Source: CAYZJR01 sp964503045 (GTDB lineage Bacteria; Cyanobacteriota; Vampirovibrionia; Obscuribacterales; Obscuribacteraceae). From it: 64,000 bases of DNA. The stretch is taken from contig CAZCZI010000030.1 of assembly GCA_964503045.1 (NCBI GenBank), positions 1 to 64,000 on the forward strand. The letters run 5' to 3'. Made by a program: the position numbers and the translations under genes. Shown one piece after another: positions 26,306-35,956 of the stretch. The notes below the pieces were generated by a model, which saw nothing but the letters and a program-made list of their open reading frames with translations, was not told where the DNA came from and searched no databases. Within the stretch, counting starts at the first letter, position 1, and every line of letters begins with the position of its first letter.

Positions 26306-27754
26306 TTAGAACTGGAAGTAGATAAATGGTTCTTTGTTGTCTGGTTGCAGGATTATCATGATCACTAGGAGTACTGAACTAAATGCTGCCCGTAACGGTA
26401 CCGGATAGCCTTTCAACAGGCGTTTGTCCATGACAAAACCTAGCGGCATGTTGCTTACTACTAAGGCCGCAATCATCATCAGGGCGATCGGTACAATGAC
26501 CGGCAGATGTGGGTTGAACACCGTCAGCGGTGCCGGTTCAAACAGTACATGCAGCTGACCTGGCGTAAGCATCTTTCTGACCATGAAGAATGCCAGGTTG
26601 ATATCTTGCATTCTGAAGAATACCCATCCAATACACACGACATGAAACGTGAAAATGATTGACAGCAGGCTGCCGAGCTTGCTGTTCACGAGAGCTTTTA
26701 ATGGTGGAATTGCTTCCTTTAAGGTCTGAAATTCACGTTGCGCTATTAATGCCAAACCATGAAAGACGCCCCAAACGACAAAGTTCCACGATGCTCCATG
26801 CCACAGTCCTCCCAATGTCATTGTGAGAAACAGATTGCGATTGGTGCCCCAGCGGCTACCTCGTGAACCACCCAGGGGAATGAACAGGTAGTCGCGTAAC
26901 CATGTCGACAAGGAAATATGCCAGCGATGCCAGAATTCGGAGATGTTTTTAGCAATGTATGGAACATTGAAATTGACCGGAATGTGGTACCCGAGCAGCA
27001 TTGCTGAACCTCTTCCGATGTCTGTGTATCCGGAGAAATCGAAGTAGATTTGAAACGCAAATGCATAGGCGAACAGCCATAGCTCCGGACCGGTGTAGGA
27101 TTTTGGATCGGTTGCAATCATCTGAACGAAAACAGCTAACGTGTCTGCAAGAAGAAGCTTTTTCGCGAGCCCGAGAATGATTAGGGGAACTCCCTCATCA
27201 AAGTAAGACAGAGAAAAACGTTTCTCTGTTTGCATTTGCGACTCAAAGTCTTTGTAACGCTTGATCGGACCTGCAATCTGAGTTGGAAAAAATGCCGCGA
27301 AAAGACCGAATAGAACGAAAGACTTGATCGGTGAATTTCCTCGGTAGATTTCAAACAGGTAATGGATAAATTCAAACGCGAAGAAAGAGATTCCGAGCGG
27401 CAAAATAATCTCTGCGTGCCAACCCAAAGTTTTGTGAGCAAAGCCGAGCCAAGCCCAATTGAATGTGTCCAGCAGGAAGTTTGTGTATTTGAAAAAGAAC
27501 AGGCAAGCCAGGTTAAATCCAATTCCAATGGTCAAATCACGTTTTGCGTTTTTGCTGGCGCTTAGCTTGCTACCCCAGAAATAGTTAAACACAGTCATTC
27601 CCAGGATAAGTACGGCGAATGCTGGAATCCAGCTCATGTAAAAGTAGTAACTAGCTACCAAAAGCAATGGCAGGCGTGCCTTCTTTGGGCAAACCCAATA
27701 GAGCGCCGTGACAATCGGCAAAAAAACGAGGTAGTTAAAGCTCGTGAAAAGCAT
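26306..27754 (-). CDS. MBOAT O-acyltransferase (AlgI-like), copy 1
   Basis: The protein has 482 residues with the same motifs as its neighbour: FFPTQIAGPIKRYKDFE, QIYFDFSGYTDIGRGSA, FWHRWHISLSTWLRDYLF and GLWHGASWNFVVWGVFHG. It should move acyl groups across the membrane for glycan O-acylation. It is the first gene of a three-gene minus-strand operon (MBOAT, MBOAT, SGNH). Two MBOAT paralogs with one SGNH partner is unusual; they may use different acyl donors or acceptors. Confidence 0.9.
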   Translation of the reverse strand: MLFTSFNYLVFLPIVTALYWVCPKKARLPLLLVASYYFYMSWIPAFAVLILGMTVFNYFWGSKLSASKNAKRDLTIGIGFNLACLFFFKYTNFLLDTFNWAWLGFAHKTLGWHAEIILPLGISFFAFEFIHYLFEIYRGNSPIKSFVLFGLFAAFFPTQIAGPIKRYKDFESQMQTEKRFSLSYFDEGVPLIILGLAKKLLLADTLAVFVQMIATDPKSYTGPELWLFAYAFAFQIYFDFSGYTDIGRGSAMLLGYHIPVNFNVPYIAKNISEFWHRWHISLSTWLRDYLFIPLGGSRGSRWGTNRNLFLTMTLGGLWHGASWNFVVWGVFHGLALIAQREFQTLKEAIPPLKALVNSKLGSLLSIIFTFHVVCIGWVFFRMQDINLAFFMVRKMLTPGQLHVLFEPAPLTVFNPHLPVIVPIALMMIAALVVSNMPLGFVMDKRLLKGYPVPLRAAFSSVLLVIMIILQPDNKEPFIYFQF

Positions 27755-27981
27755 TACTTATAAAGAGAGAAGTGATCTCAGCGGATTGTAACCTTGTCAT
27801 CAGGTGCCTTCATGAGGTTGTATTCACTTATCCTGTGGGACTTTCCGGGTTCCAGTCGATTCCAAGGCCGGCGCTTCCAATCAGGTCGATAAGAGCTGTC
27901 TCACCTCGGGAGAATCGCTGAAAATCGGCTTAATCAGCCAGCGTGGTAGAATTCGGCGCGAGAAGCTCTATATCTGAAGAA

Positions 27982-28920
27982 ATGAAAGCACTTGTAATTG
28001 GCGGAAATGGTTTTATAGGTAGCCACCTTGTAGAGCTGCTTGTTCAGGACTCTGTGAGCGTTAGGGTGTTCGATCGGTACCCAAGCCGGTTCTGCCCACC
28101 AATTTCCGGCGTTGAGTATGTAGTGGGTGATCTCGGCAATCACGGCGAGGCTGCACATGCGGTTGAGGGGGTTGATTGGGTATTTCACCTGGCATACACA
28201 ACCTTGCCTGAGACCTCAAACGACGACCCTGTTTATGATGTTCGTTCGAATGTGGTTGACACCCTTCAACTCTTGCAGGAGTGTTGCACGCAAGGGGTTA
28301 AGAAGGTAGTTTTCATTTCGTCTGGTGGCACCGTATATGGTGTTCCTCGGACTGTTCCGATAAAAGAAGATCACCCCACAGAGCCAATCTGCTCATACGG
28401 CATAACGAAGCTGACAATTGAGAAGTACTTGGCTTTATTTCTGCGAACGAGAGGGCTTGAGTACGTTGTCACTCGACTTTCTAACCCTTATGGTGAGCGG
28501 CAGAACCCGCAGGCTAAACAGGGTGCGGTTGGAGTCTTCCTCGGACGCATTTCCCGCGGCGAAAAGATAACAATCTGGGGTGACGGCGAGGTCGTTCGCG
28601 ACTACGTTTATATTCGTGATGCATGCATGGCATTGATTGCTGCAGCAAAGTACAAGCCTGCCGCTGAAGATCCGAGGATATTCAATATTGGCTCAGGTAG
28701 TGGATGTTCGCTCAACGAATTAGTCAAAACGTTGCGCGGTGTCGTCGATGCTGACGTTAAGGTTGACTACACGGCGGGACGAGTGCTAGATGTGCCGGCA
28801 AATGTTCTCGACGTTTCATTGGCCAAGAAGCACTTGGGCTGGACGCCGACGACGAGCATGGACGATGGACTCAAGCGCAGCTGGAATTGGATCAAGTCGC
28901 TAACACCTGCGACCTCGTAG
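27982..28920 (+). CDS. NAD-dependent sugar epimerase/dehydratase (extended SDR)
   Basis: The protein has 312 residues. The Rossmann motif is VIGGNGFIGSHL at residues 5-16, the SDR active site has ISSGGTVYG and YGITK (Y-x3-K), and VTRLSNPYGERQNP is a substrate loop of the GalE/RmlB group. ATG 27982 is chosen because it begins at the Rossmann strand; an upstream GTG (27943) has no domain to offer. It probably acts on a UDP- or dTDP-sugar for the locus, but the reaction cannot be told. The GT4 gene follows 16 bp later. Confidence 0.85.
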   Translation: MKALVIGGNGFIGSHLVELLVQDSVSVRVFDRYPSRFCPPISGVEYVVGDLGNHGEAAHAVEGVDWVFHLAYTTLPETSNDDPVYDVRSNVVDTLQLLQECCTQGVKKVVFISSGGTVYGVPRTVPIKEDHPTEPICSYGITKLTIEKYLALFLRTRGLEYVVTRLSNPYGERQNPQAKQGAVGVFLGRISRGEKITIWGDGEVVRDYVYIRDACMALIAAAKYKPAAEDPRIFNIGSGSGCSLNELVKTLRGVVDADVKVDYTAGRVLDVPANVLDVSLAKKHLGWTPTTSMDDGLKRSWNWIKSLTPATS

Positions 28921-28936
28921 AAGCAAGAGTCGAACA

Positions 28937-30433
28937 ATGAGAGTTTGTCTTTTGTCTAGAGAGTTTCCGCCGGATACCGGATGGGGCGGAATAGCGACCT
29001 TCGTCAACGACCTCGCTCACGGGCTGGCACAGATTGGGGAAGATGTCACTGTAATCGCGCTTTCGGCAGATGGAAAAGACTCTGTCTTGCGTCATGATGG
29101 TGGATTTGTAGTGCATCGAGTTGCTCCCGATGATTCTCTAGATGACTTGCAGATGATGCTGTCTGTAATGCCTTATAGCCATAGCATCACAAAGGCTATT
29201 TGGGCGATCAGTCGCAAATTCTTCGAGCTTCATGCTGAAAATCCCTTCGATGTCGTTGAAGCACCGGAGCTGTTTGGAGAAGGGTTCTTTGTCGGGCTAT
29301 CAAAGGCTGCACCGCTGGTGGTGCGAACGCACACTCCCCATTTTAAATTTATTGACGATAGTTTTCATCTAATTGATAAATCTTTTGACCATCAATTCAT
29401 CGCGCTAACCGAGAAAATGACTTTGCTGGCGGCTGATGCGATAACCAGTCCCAGTGCCGATTTGGGAGAGTATGTAGCTGATGTTATTGGGATTGAAAAG
29501 TCAGAACTGAAGGTTTTGACATCCTTGGTGGATACTGAGAAGTTTAAACCTGACGGAGAGCGTGCGATTCCGAAGCGGCCTGACCGGTTGAACGTTTTGT
29601 TCATTGGCCGCTTGGAAGGAAGAAAGGGCGTTTATCAGCTTGTCGAGGCGATTCCAGAAATAGTCAAAAAAGTGCCAAATGCTCATTTCTACCTTGTTGG
29701 AAAAGATACAAACACCGCCACTAAGAGCAAATCCGTCCAAGCAGAATTGGTATCTAGTCTCGCTCGCAATGACGTTCTCGAGAATGTCACGTTTACGGGC
29801 GCGGTCCCGTATTCAGAGATTCCGAATTACATTCGCTCCGCAGATCTCTTTGTTCTTCCATCACTTTATGATAACGCGCCTATTGTATGTCTTGAAGCCA
29901 TGGCTTCGGGCGTGCCGGTCGTAACAACGTCTGCGGGCGGTACAAAAGAGTATGTGCGTCATGGTCAGACGGGGTTGGTTGTCGCTCCAGCAGACGCACA
30001 CGCTCTGGCCGATGCAATCATAGAGCTTCTTTCGGATGCGGAAAAGCGTCAAGCATTTAGCATCGAAAGTAGAAGTGCGGCAGTTAAGTTGTACAGTAGA
30101 CAAATAGCGGCGACACGCACTGCAGAGTTCTATCGCAGTGCTCGCGAAATCTTCGCAATGAAGAAAAATACCTGCCTGTATAAGAAGAGCACAGATGAAC
30201 TGCTCTCGAAGGGACGTGAATTGCTGACTTCCTTCGATCAAATGATCTATAAACACATGTACAAGAACTCATTGAGTTTCCGCCTGAGTTATTGGTTTCA
30301 CATGGCCAAAGATAGACCTCGACTGTTTGCCGCAACGGCCGCTCTGGGCACAACCAAGAGAGTATTGAAAGTGTTTAGAATGGACGATCTTCCTCAGCTG
30401 AGGAAGCTTGAGCAAGCCATTCAGAAGAAGTAG
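28937..30433 (+). CDS. GT4 glycosyltransferase, GWGG-type paralog B
   Basis: The protein has 498 residues. It starts MRVCLLSREFPPDTGWGGIA, with donor-domain marks VLFIGRLEGRKGVYQLVEAI and SLYDNAPIVCLEAMASGVPVV. Its C-terminal tail (about 400-498) has CLYKKSTDELLSKGRELL, then YKNSLSFRLSYWFHMAKDRPRL, aligned with the three sister genes. It follows the epimerase gene by 16 bp. Retaining GT4 enzymes of this kind add a hexose or similar sugar at the cytoplasmic face. Confidence 0.9.
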   Translation: MRVCLLSREFPPDTGWGGIATFVNDLAHGLAQIGEDVTVIALSADGKDSVLRHDGGFVVHRVAPDDSLDDLQMMLSVMPYSHSITKAIWAISRKFFELHAENPFDVVEAPELFGEGFFVGLSKAAPLVVRTHTPHFKFIDDSFHLIDKSFDHQFIALTEKMTLLAADAITSPSADLGEYVADVIGIEKSELKVLTSLVDTEKFKPDGERAIPKRPDRLNVLFIGRLEGRKGVYQLVEAIPEIVKKVPNAHFYLVGKDTNTATKSKSVQAELVSSLARNDVLENVTFTGAVPYSEIPNYIRSADLFVLPSLYDNAPIVCLEAMASGVPVVTTSAGGTKEYVRHGQTGLVVAPADAHALADAIIELLSDAEKRQAFSIESRSAAVKLYSRQIAATRTAEFYRSAREIFAMKKNTCLYKKSTDELLSKGRELLTSFDQMIYKHMYKNSLSFRLSYWFHMAKDRPRLFAATAALGTTKRVLKVFRMDDLPQLRKLEQAIQKK

Positions 30434-30443
30434 CGAGATTGGA

Positions 30444-31220
30444 TTACACCGCAGATGGTGCAGTAAATACTTTAGGCGCAACCATATTCGGAGTATTCAT
30501 TATTCGATGGTACTCTGGCACGACCTCTTCCACCGTGCCGTCGGCTACAACTCTTCCACCATTTAATAAAATGGCTCGATGACACCAAAGCTTGATCACT
30601 TCCGTATCATGCGTGACGAAGATGATGGTTTTGCCCCTGTCCATCAGTCCCCAAATCTTGTCGCGGCACTTGGTCTGAAATTGACCATCACCAACCGCGA
30701 GCGCTTCATCAACAAGGAGAATTTCGGGGTCGACGCTGATTGCTACGGCAAAAGCCAAACGGACAATCATCCCGCTGGAGTATGTTTTTATCGGCTGATC
30801 GAAAAAGTCTCCGATCTCTGCAAATTCTGCAATCTCATCGACCTTCTGCTGCATTTCCTTCTTTGGAATGCCCAGGATCATGCCGTTGAGAAGAACATTC
30901 TCGCGACCGCTGTAGTCGGGCTGAAAACCTGCGCCCAATTCCAAGATTGCAGTGATTCTGCCGTGTCGCTTTAAAACGCCCGTGGTTGGCTGCAAAACGC
31001 CGGCAATAATTTGTAGTAGGGTGGATTTTCCTGAGCCGTTTGGTCCCAACAGTGCAGTCGTTCCCTCATCAAACTTGATATCGATATCTCGAAGTGCCCA
31101 ATACTCTTTGTGGTAGCAAGAGTTAGGCAGCACCAGCTCTTTCAAGCGGTCGACCGGACGGTCGTAAATGTTGTACCGTTTGGAAATTCCTTCGAGCTCG
31201 ACTTTGTAATTCTTGCTCAT
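30444..31220 (-). CDS. ABC transporter ATPase, Wzt/TagH polysaccharide export type
   Basis: The protein has 258 residues. Walker A is GPNGSGKST (59-67), the signature is YSSGM (about 148) and Walker B is ILLVDEALAVGD (about 168-179), followed by the H-loop THD. Phe/Leu-Gly-x-Gly-Ala-GFQ and the YSGRENVLLNG stretch are typical of Wzt/TagH ATPases. It lacks the C-terminal carbohydrate-binding domain of terminus-sensing Wzt proteins, so it is the short form. ATG 31220 overlaps the permease stop by one base (TGATG); an upstream start is less likely. With the permease it should export the undecaprenyl-linked glycan. Confidence 0.9.
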   Translation of the reverse strand: MSKNYKVELEGISKRYNIYDRPVDRLKELVLPNSCYHKEYWALRDIDIKFDEGTTALLGPNGSGKSTLLQIIAGVLQPTTGVLKRHGRITAILELGAGFQPDYSGRENVLLNGMILGIPKKEMQQKVDEIAEFAEIGDFFDQPIKTYSSGMIVRLAFAVAISVDPEILLVDEALAVGDGQFQTKCRDKIWGLMDRGKTIIFVTHDTEVIKLWCHRAILLNGGRVVADGTVEEVVPEYHRIMNTPNMVAPKVFTAPSAV

Positions 31221-32098
31221 CACATCACATCCGCAAATGATCGTTTGGTTTTGTGGAAGAAGTAAAAGCCGCATATCCACAAGCACACGGCGGCTGCTGT
31301 ATAACCAGCGTAGGAAATCCAGTCAGGTGCCAGACCTTGCAACAGAACTCTTCTATAGTCGCCAACAATTCCAGCCATCGGATTGATCCAAAGCAACCAC
31401 TGAAAGTTTTTTGGCATCGAGGTTGCAGGGTACACGATCGGCGTTGCGTACATCCACGCTGACAGTCCTAATGCAATTAGGTGTGGAAGGTCTCTGACGA
31501 AAACGCCCATGCTTGCTAGCATCCAGCTAACGCCAGCGATGAACATGAATTGAGACAACACCACTAAAGGCAGAAAGACTATGGTCAGATGGAGGTGTCC
31601 AGTGAATAAAACTATTGCGCCTAACAGAAGGGCAAATGCCACCACCTCACTGAGGAGCGCAGAGACAGCCAGTGTAAACGGCAACACTTCCAATGGAAAT
31701 ACAACACGTTTTACTAAATTCGGTGATTCCAGAATCAGTTTGCTCGCTCTTGAAACAGCTTCCGCGAGGGCGCTCCAGGGCAACAAGCCAGCCATTAAGT
31801 AAAGTGCAAAGCTTGATGTACTTGGGTCATCTCCAAAGCGAACCTTGAGCACCATTGAAAATACAAAGGTGTACAAGATCATGTGACCGAGCGGATTCAC
31901 AAGTGGCCACAGTGCTCCAAGAAGCGAACCTTTGTAGCGTCCAACGAAATCCCGGTAAACCATCAAACCCGTCAGATGCCTGTTTGACCAGAGCCCGCGA
32001 AGTGCCTGCCAAACGGTTTCTCCGGCGCCGTTGTCGCTTGCGGAGATAACTGTGGTTTGTGTGACTAGTGGTGGTTTCTCTGCTAAAAGAGCTGACAT
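31220..32098 (-). CDS. ABC-2 type permease, Wzm/TagG polysaccharide export
   Basis: The protein has 292 residues with six membrane helices. The N-terminus LMVYRDFVGRYKGSLLGALW and VNPLGHMILYTFVFSMVLKVRFG are the amphipathic helix and first helix of Wzm/TagG/KpsM permeases, and PIVYPATSMPKNFQWLLWINPM is the conserved re-entrant region. It is coupled to the ATPase by a one-base overlap, and together they form the glycan exporter of the locus. The 217 bp upstream, facing the GT2 gene at 32316, must hold its promoter. Confidence 0.9.
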   Translation of the reverse strand: MSALLAEKPPLVTQTTVISASDNGAGETVWQALRGLWSNRHLTGLMVYRDFVGRYKGSLLGALWPLVNPLGHMILYTFVFSMVLKVRFGDDPSTSSFALYLMAGLLPWSALAEAVSRASKLILESPNLVKRVVFPLEVLPFTLAVSALLSEVVAFALLLGAIVLFTGHLHLTIVFLPLVVLSQFMFIAGVSWMLASMGVFVRDLPHLIALGLSAWMYATPIVYPATSMPKNFQWLLWINPMAGIVGDYRRVLLQGLAPDWISYAGYTAAAVCLWICGFYFFHKTKRSFADVM

Positions 32099-32315
32099 TA
32101 CGGTGTTTTGGGTTGCCCGGCAAACGCTTTCGTGGATTCCAAGATGCTATCACAGCACCAAATAGTACTCATGAGACATCGGCAATATTGAATATCTAGC
32201 GCGCTTTTCGGTTAACTAGATTTCTGAGAAAAAATTACTTTGAGCCGATTGATGCCCTGTCAGTGCGCCCGGCACCTACATTAGGAATTGCCAAGTTGAC
32301 CCGGAAGGTCCGGTA

Positions 32316-33380
32316 TTGGACAATTTGACGTTTGTTGGAAACCTGTTGGACCTTCTTATAGTGAAGACTAACGCCAGCCCAGAACTGTCGATTGTTGTCG
32401 CAGTTTATAACGAAGACCCCAAAAACCTGACTCTGTTGCTTGAGCGACTCTCTTCAGTCCTCACGCCGGCTAAGTTGGGGTACGAGGTCGTCTTCGTCAA
32501 TGACGGTAGCAGAGAGCCCACAGCCTCAGCCCTTCGTATGCTCGCTGCCGACAACGACTACGTCAAACTGATTGAGCTCTCTCGCAATTTTGGACAGCAA
32601 GCTGCGATTTCCGCCGGGCTCGATCACTCAGCCGGTGAGGCAATCGTTAACATCGACTCTGATTTGCAAGATCCACCCGAGTTGATTCCACTTATGGTGC
32701 AAAAGTGGAAAGAAGGATTTGACGTCGTGTACGCGACACGATCTACCCGTCGCGACCGATTCATGAAGCGCCTATCCGCGCATCTCTTCTACAGGGTGCT
32801 CGCTGCCGTTTCTTCAGTTGAAATTCCCAGAGACACTGGCGACTTCAGATTGATGGATCATCGAGTTGCCGATGCCTTGCGTGCTTTACCGGAGAAGACC
32901 AGGTTCCTGCGCGGACTCGTGCCCTGGTTGGGCTTCCGTCAATGCGGAATTCCGGTCGACCGAGACGCCCGTGAAATCGGTGAAAGCACATATACGCTGC
33001 GAAAGCTGTTTGTATTGTGCATGGACGGCTTGTTGTCGTTTAGTGTGGCTCCTCTCTATCTGCTACCTCTTCTTGGTTTTGTGCTGCTTGCCATCGGTGC
33101 ACTTGGGCTTTTGGTTGCTCTTGCAATGAACGGTTTTTCGAGCATCGATGGTTCTGTATTGCTTTGGGCATTTCTTGCGCTCACAGGGTTGCAGATGTGC
33201 GGTACAGGCGTGGTTGCAGTTTACCTCTCCAAAGTGTTGGATGAGTCCCGGGCACGTCCAACGTATATAGTTGGCAGACGTCTCGGAAGAGCCTTTGAAG
33301 AGTCTAATGAACAAAGCTGTTCCGTAGATTCTTTTGCTGCGCCAATAGCCAAATCTTCGGCTCAGGTTTCTGGAAGATAG
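32316..33380 (+). CDS. GT2 glycosyltransferase, polyprenyl-phosphate (GtrB/DPM1) type
   Basis: The protein has 354 residues if it starts at TTG 32316. That start is favoured because GGAAGG at 32303-32308 lies 7 bp upstream; a GTG at 32361 lacks a ribosome site. The GT-A core has SIVVAVYNEDPKN, VFVNDGSREPT and NIDSDLQDPPELI (DxD type), then RDTGDFRLMDHRV and RFLRGLVPWLGF, all of the GtrB/ArnC group. Two membrane helices close the protein. It charges a polyprenyl phosphate with a sugar. The GT4 gene follows 4 bp later, a GT2-GT4 order repeated at 35957/37055. Confidence 0.88.
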   Translation: MDNLTFVGNLLDLLIVKTNASPELSIVVAVYNEDPKNLTLLLERLSSVLTPAKLGYEVVFVNDGSREPTASALRMLAADNDYVKLIELSRNFGQQAAISAGLDHSAGEAIVNIDSDLQDPPELIPLMVQKWKEGFDVVYATRSTRRDRFMKRLSAHLFYRVLAAVSSVEIPRDTGDFRLMDHRVADALRALPEKTRFLRGLVPWLGFRQCGIPVDRDAREIGESTYTLRKLFVLCMDGLLSFSVAPLYLLPLLGFVLLAIGALGLLVALAMNGFSSIDGSVLLWAFLALTGLQMCGTGVVAVYLSKVLDESRARPTYIVGRRLGRAFEESNEQSCSVDSFAAPIAKSSAQVSGR

Positions 33381-33384
33381 ATCG

Positions 33385-34977
33385 ATGAGAATCGGCCTCT
33401 TCTCGCGGGAATATCCACCCGATACTGGTTGGGGTGGAATCGGTGCGTATACATACGCGCATGCGCGTGCGTTGAAGGATTTAGGTCACGATGTAGAAGT
33501 TATTTCACTTGAAGCAAAACCAGGAACCAGCACGTCAACATCAACAGAATTTACATCCGATGTTGTTGTCCATAGAGCAAAATGGACAGGAATGCTTCAA
33601 GAACTATCGTCATTGTGGATTTCTGTTCCATATGCACATTATGTCCTCAAATGTTCTGCGGCAATTTGGGACAAGTTCCTCACTGTTCATGCCAAAAATC
33701 CCTTTGATGTTATCGAGGCTCCTGAGCATTTGTCTGAAGCGTTGTTTCCTTCGCTGACACGTGTTTGCCCCTTGGTGGTGCGACTGCACACACCACACTT
33801 CAAGTTTGTTGAAGAGGGCTATCACAATTTGGTGCCCAATTTCGATCAACATGTAGTCGGTATGCTTGAACGGCTGCCCATCCAGGAATGCGATGTCATC
33901 TCTTCGCCGAGCCAAAGTCTCGCGGACTATGTAGCAAGAGATGGCGGCTATGATTCATCGGCAATTGAAATTGTTCGCAACCCTGTCGATACGCAAAATT
34001 TCAGACCTTCGACTGAGGCTTCGTCATCTCACGATTCTGCAATAACAGTAATGTTTGTTGGTCGACTTGAGCAAAGAAAAGGCGTTCACTTTCTTGTAGA
34101 TGCAATTCCGAAAGTACTTCAGCAAACCAAGCTGCCCGTTAAATTCTTGCTTGTTGGTGCCGACACAAATACGGCAGCTGGTGGGCGATCTGTTCGTGCT
34201 GAGTTGGTAGCGTCTCTTGCATCATCTGGTTGCCTTGATAAAGTCGAATTTGTCGAGCACGTGCCACTGATGGAAATGCCAGACTATTACCGCAAAGCAG
34301 ACATTTGCGTGTTGGGCTCGCTCTATGACAATGCGCCTTGCACCATTCTGGAAGCAATGGCATGCGGCAAGCCCGTTGTTGGAAGTCTTGCAGGTGGTAT
34401 CCCGGAGTATGTCGCGCACAACGAAACCGGATTATTGGTAATGCCCGCCGATTCCCTTGCTCTGGCGAACGCGATAACCGAATTGGTGGAGTCCAAACAA
34501 AAACGAACCGAGTTTGGTGCCAAAGCCCTGGCTCGAGTGCAAAACGAATTCGATAGACTTGCTGTTGCGCGAAAGGCAATTGAGACCTATGAGCTTGCCT
34601 GCCGCAGATTTGAGCAAGGAAAAGCGTCTGCACTGTATAGACGTTCTCCTCAAGATGGTTTAAGAGATTTTGTTGGACTATTGTGCGCGTATCAGGAAAC
34701 TGCTTGCCGCTTTTTGTATCAGCACTCGTTTCGTTTTCGAATGAAAACATGGGTGACGGAATTTGCTCATAGACCACGACTGTTTGCTGGCTCACGCCTC
34801 GTAGAGATGTCCGATCTTGTTTGGAGAAACGGCAAAAAACCAGCCTCAGTGGTAAGACTGGCAGCGCGCGTGAAGGCAGAGCGTGAGAAAGCTCTGTCGC
34901 TTCAAGTTGATTCAATAGTTGGTCAATTTGAATCAGTCACTGATTTACCCAAGCAGGTGCAGCAAATCCGACGTTGA
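33385..34977 (+). CDS. GT4 glycosyltransferase, GWGG-type paralog C
   Basis: The protein has 530 residues, the longest of the four paralogs. It starts MRIGLFSREYPPDTGWGGIG, with VMFVGRLEQRKGVHFLVDAI and SLYDNAPCTILEAMACGKPVV in the donor domain. The tail has ALYRRSPQDGLRDFVGLL, then YQHSFRFRMKTWVTEFAHRPRL, and a further 50-residue helix rich in Arg/Glu. It follows the GT2 gene by 4 bp. A strong bidirectional terminator lies 37 bp after its stop. Confidence 0.9.
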   Translation: MRIGLFSREYPPDTGWGGIGAYTYAHARALKDLGHDVEVISLEAKPGTSTSTSTEFTSDVVVHRAKWTGMLQELSSLWISVPYAHYVLKCSAAIWDKFLTVHAKNPFDVIEAPEHLSEALFPSLTRVCPLVVRLHTPHFKFVEEGYHNLVPNFDQHVVGMLERLPIQECDVISSPSQSLADYVARDGGYDSSAIEIVRNPVDTQNFRPSTEASSSHDSAITVMFVGRLEQRKGVHFLVDAIPKVLQQTKLPVKFLLVGADTNTAAGGRSVRAELVASLASSGCLDKVEFVEHVPLMEMPDYYRKADICVLGSLYDNAPCTILEAMACGKPVVGSLAGGIPEYVAHNETGLLVMPADSLALANAITELVESKQKRTEFGAKALARVQNEFDRLAVARKAIETYELACRRFEQGKASALYRRSPQDGLRDFVGLLCAYQETACRFLYQHSFRFRMKTWVTEFAHRPRLFAGSRLVEMSDLVWRNGKKPASVVRLAARVKAEREKALSLQVDSIVGQFESVTDLPKQVQQIRR

Positions 34978-35013
34978 CGCGGATTGCGATGAGTCAAGTG
35001 ATCTCTTTGAATT

Positions 35014-35040
35014 CAAAAGGGACCCGCTGGGTCCCTTTTG
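35014..35040. terminator. Bidirectional intrinsic terminator
   Basis: Perfect 12-bp stem CAAAAGGGACCC / GGGTCCCTTTTG with a 3-base loop between converging genes. A T-rich stretch follows on the plus strand, and the A run of the left arm supplies one on the minus strand. Confidence 0.88.
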
Positions 35041-35060
35041 TGATGATTTTTGCACTTCAA

Positions 35061-35696
35061 TTAGTTGGATTTCGGCGTCGATTTGTCGTCTGCGCTTGCC
35101 GTTGCATCTTCCTTTTTCTTTTCTGGTGCTCCGGCTAAGTCTTGATATGCGGCTTTTTGAGCCTCATTGCAAATCGCGTTTACAATTTTTACTTTTTTCG
35201 AGTCTGGGTCGGTGTAGACAAACTCGCCAGTGTAAGTGTCTCCAAAGGAGATGACTTCATTGGGATCAGAGGCTTTCTTCATGCCCGCATCGTCAACTTT
35301 TGATTGTTCTGGACAGTCTTGGGGCATTAGCTGCTTCAGGGTCTCCATCGCCTCTTCACGTGATACCGGATTTTGCATGTAATAGACTTGCACTAAGTAG
35401 CACCGATCTTTTTTGCATTGCACTAAGTATTGACCACCCTTGGCGCTATATTGCCGACCGACGTATTGGGTTTTTCCGTTGGTAGAAGCAGCCGGATTTG
35501 GGTCTTTCACAAAGGTTAAGATTGCATCTTTGAATATAGATTCAGGAACGCCGACTCTTACGTTCTCGAGCTGCATTGCGCCTTTATAAACTTGTCTGCC
35601 GTCATTACCCGTTCCGCAGGCGGTCGCCGTAAGTGCAATCGAAACTGCAACTGTGGCAATCTGCAAAAACTGTGACTTCAACTTCCCCTGAAACAT
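35061..35696 (-). CDS. Putative lipoprotein of unknown function
   Basis: The protein has 211 residues. The N-terminus is a lipoprotein-like signal: basic start, hydrophobic IATVAVSIALTATA, then Cys27 in TATACGTG. The mature part has a paired-Cys stretch (YLVQCKKDRCYLVQVYY) and two more Cys, then a Lys/Asp/Ser-rich disordered tail. No family was recognised. It sits between two GT2-GT4 gene pairs, so an envelope role tied to glycan assembly is possible but only by position. Confidence 0.7.
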   Translation of the reverse strand: MFQGKLKSQFLQIATVAVSIALTATACGTGNDGRQVYKGAMQLENVRVGVPESIFKDAILTFVKDPNPAASTNGKTQYVGRQYSAKGGQYLVQCKKDRCYLVQVYYMQNPVSREEAMETLKQLMPQDCPEQSKVDDAGMKKASDPNEVISFGDTYTGEFVYTDPDSKKVKIVNAICNEAQKAAYQDLAGAPEKKKEDATASADDKSTPKSN

Positions 35697-35826
35697 TTAC
35701 GTTCATCTCCGCCGTGGACTTATATACATTTGTTGAGCCCGGTCCGGGCATTCGAGCATGTCAGTGTACATCGCAACTTGTTAGAAACGGCTGTAGTTGT
35801 CATCGCCGAGCGATGAATTTAAGTTT

Positions 35827-35860
35827 AGGGGCTCAAAACGCTCTGTAGGTGCCCCTTTTG
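35827..35860 (+). terminator. Weak hairpin followed by T run
   Basis: AGGGGC and GCCCCT pair across an 18-base loop, followed by TTTTG. It lies in a gene-free stretch of 260 bp (35697-35956). No gene ends just before it on this strand, so it could end a small RNA or be chance. Confidence 0.3.
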
Positions 35861-35956
35861 ATAGATCATTAAGATGCACAAGTTTATTAATAACCACTCA
35901 AGGTCTGCGCGCCAAGATCTGAGATTCTGACTGAAGAATGGAGTTATTCGGTATAT

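Noticed and set aside
34139..34915. 258-codon open frame on the minus strand opposite a GT4 gene
   Set aside because: It lies wholly inside the clear GT4 coding region, has no ribosome site and shows no protein-like motif; it is a shadow of codon bias.
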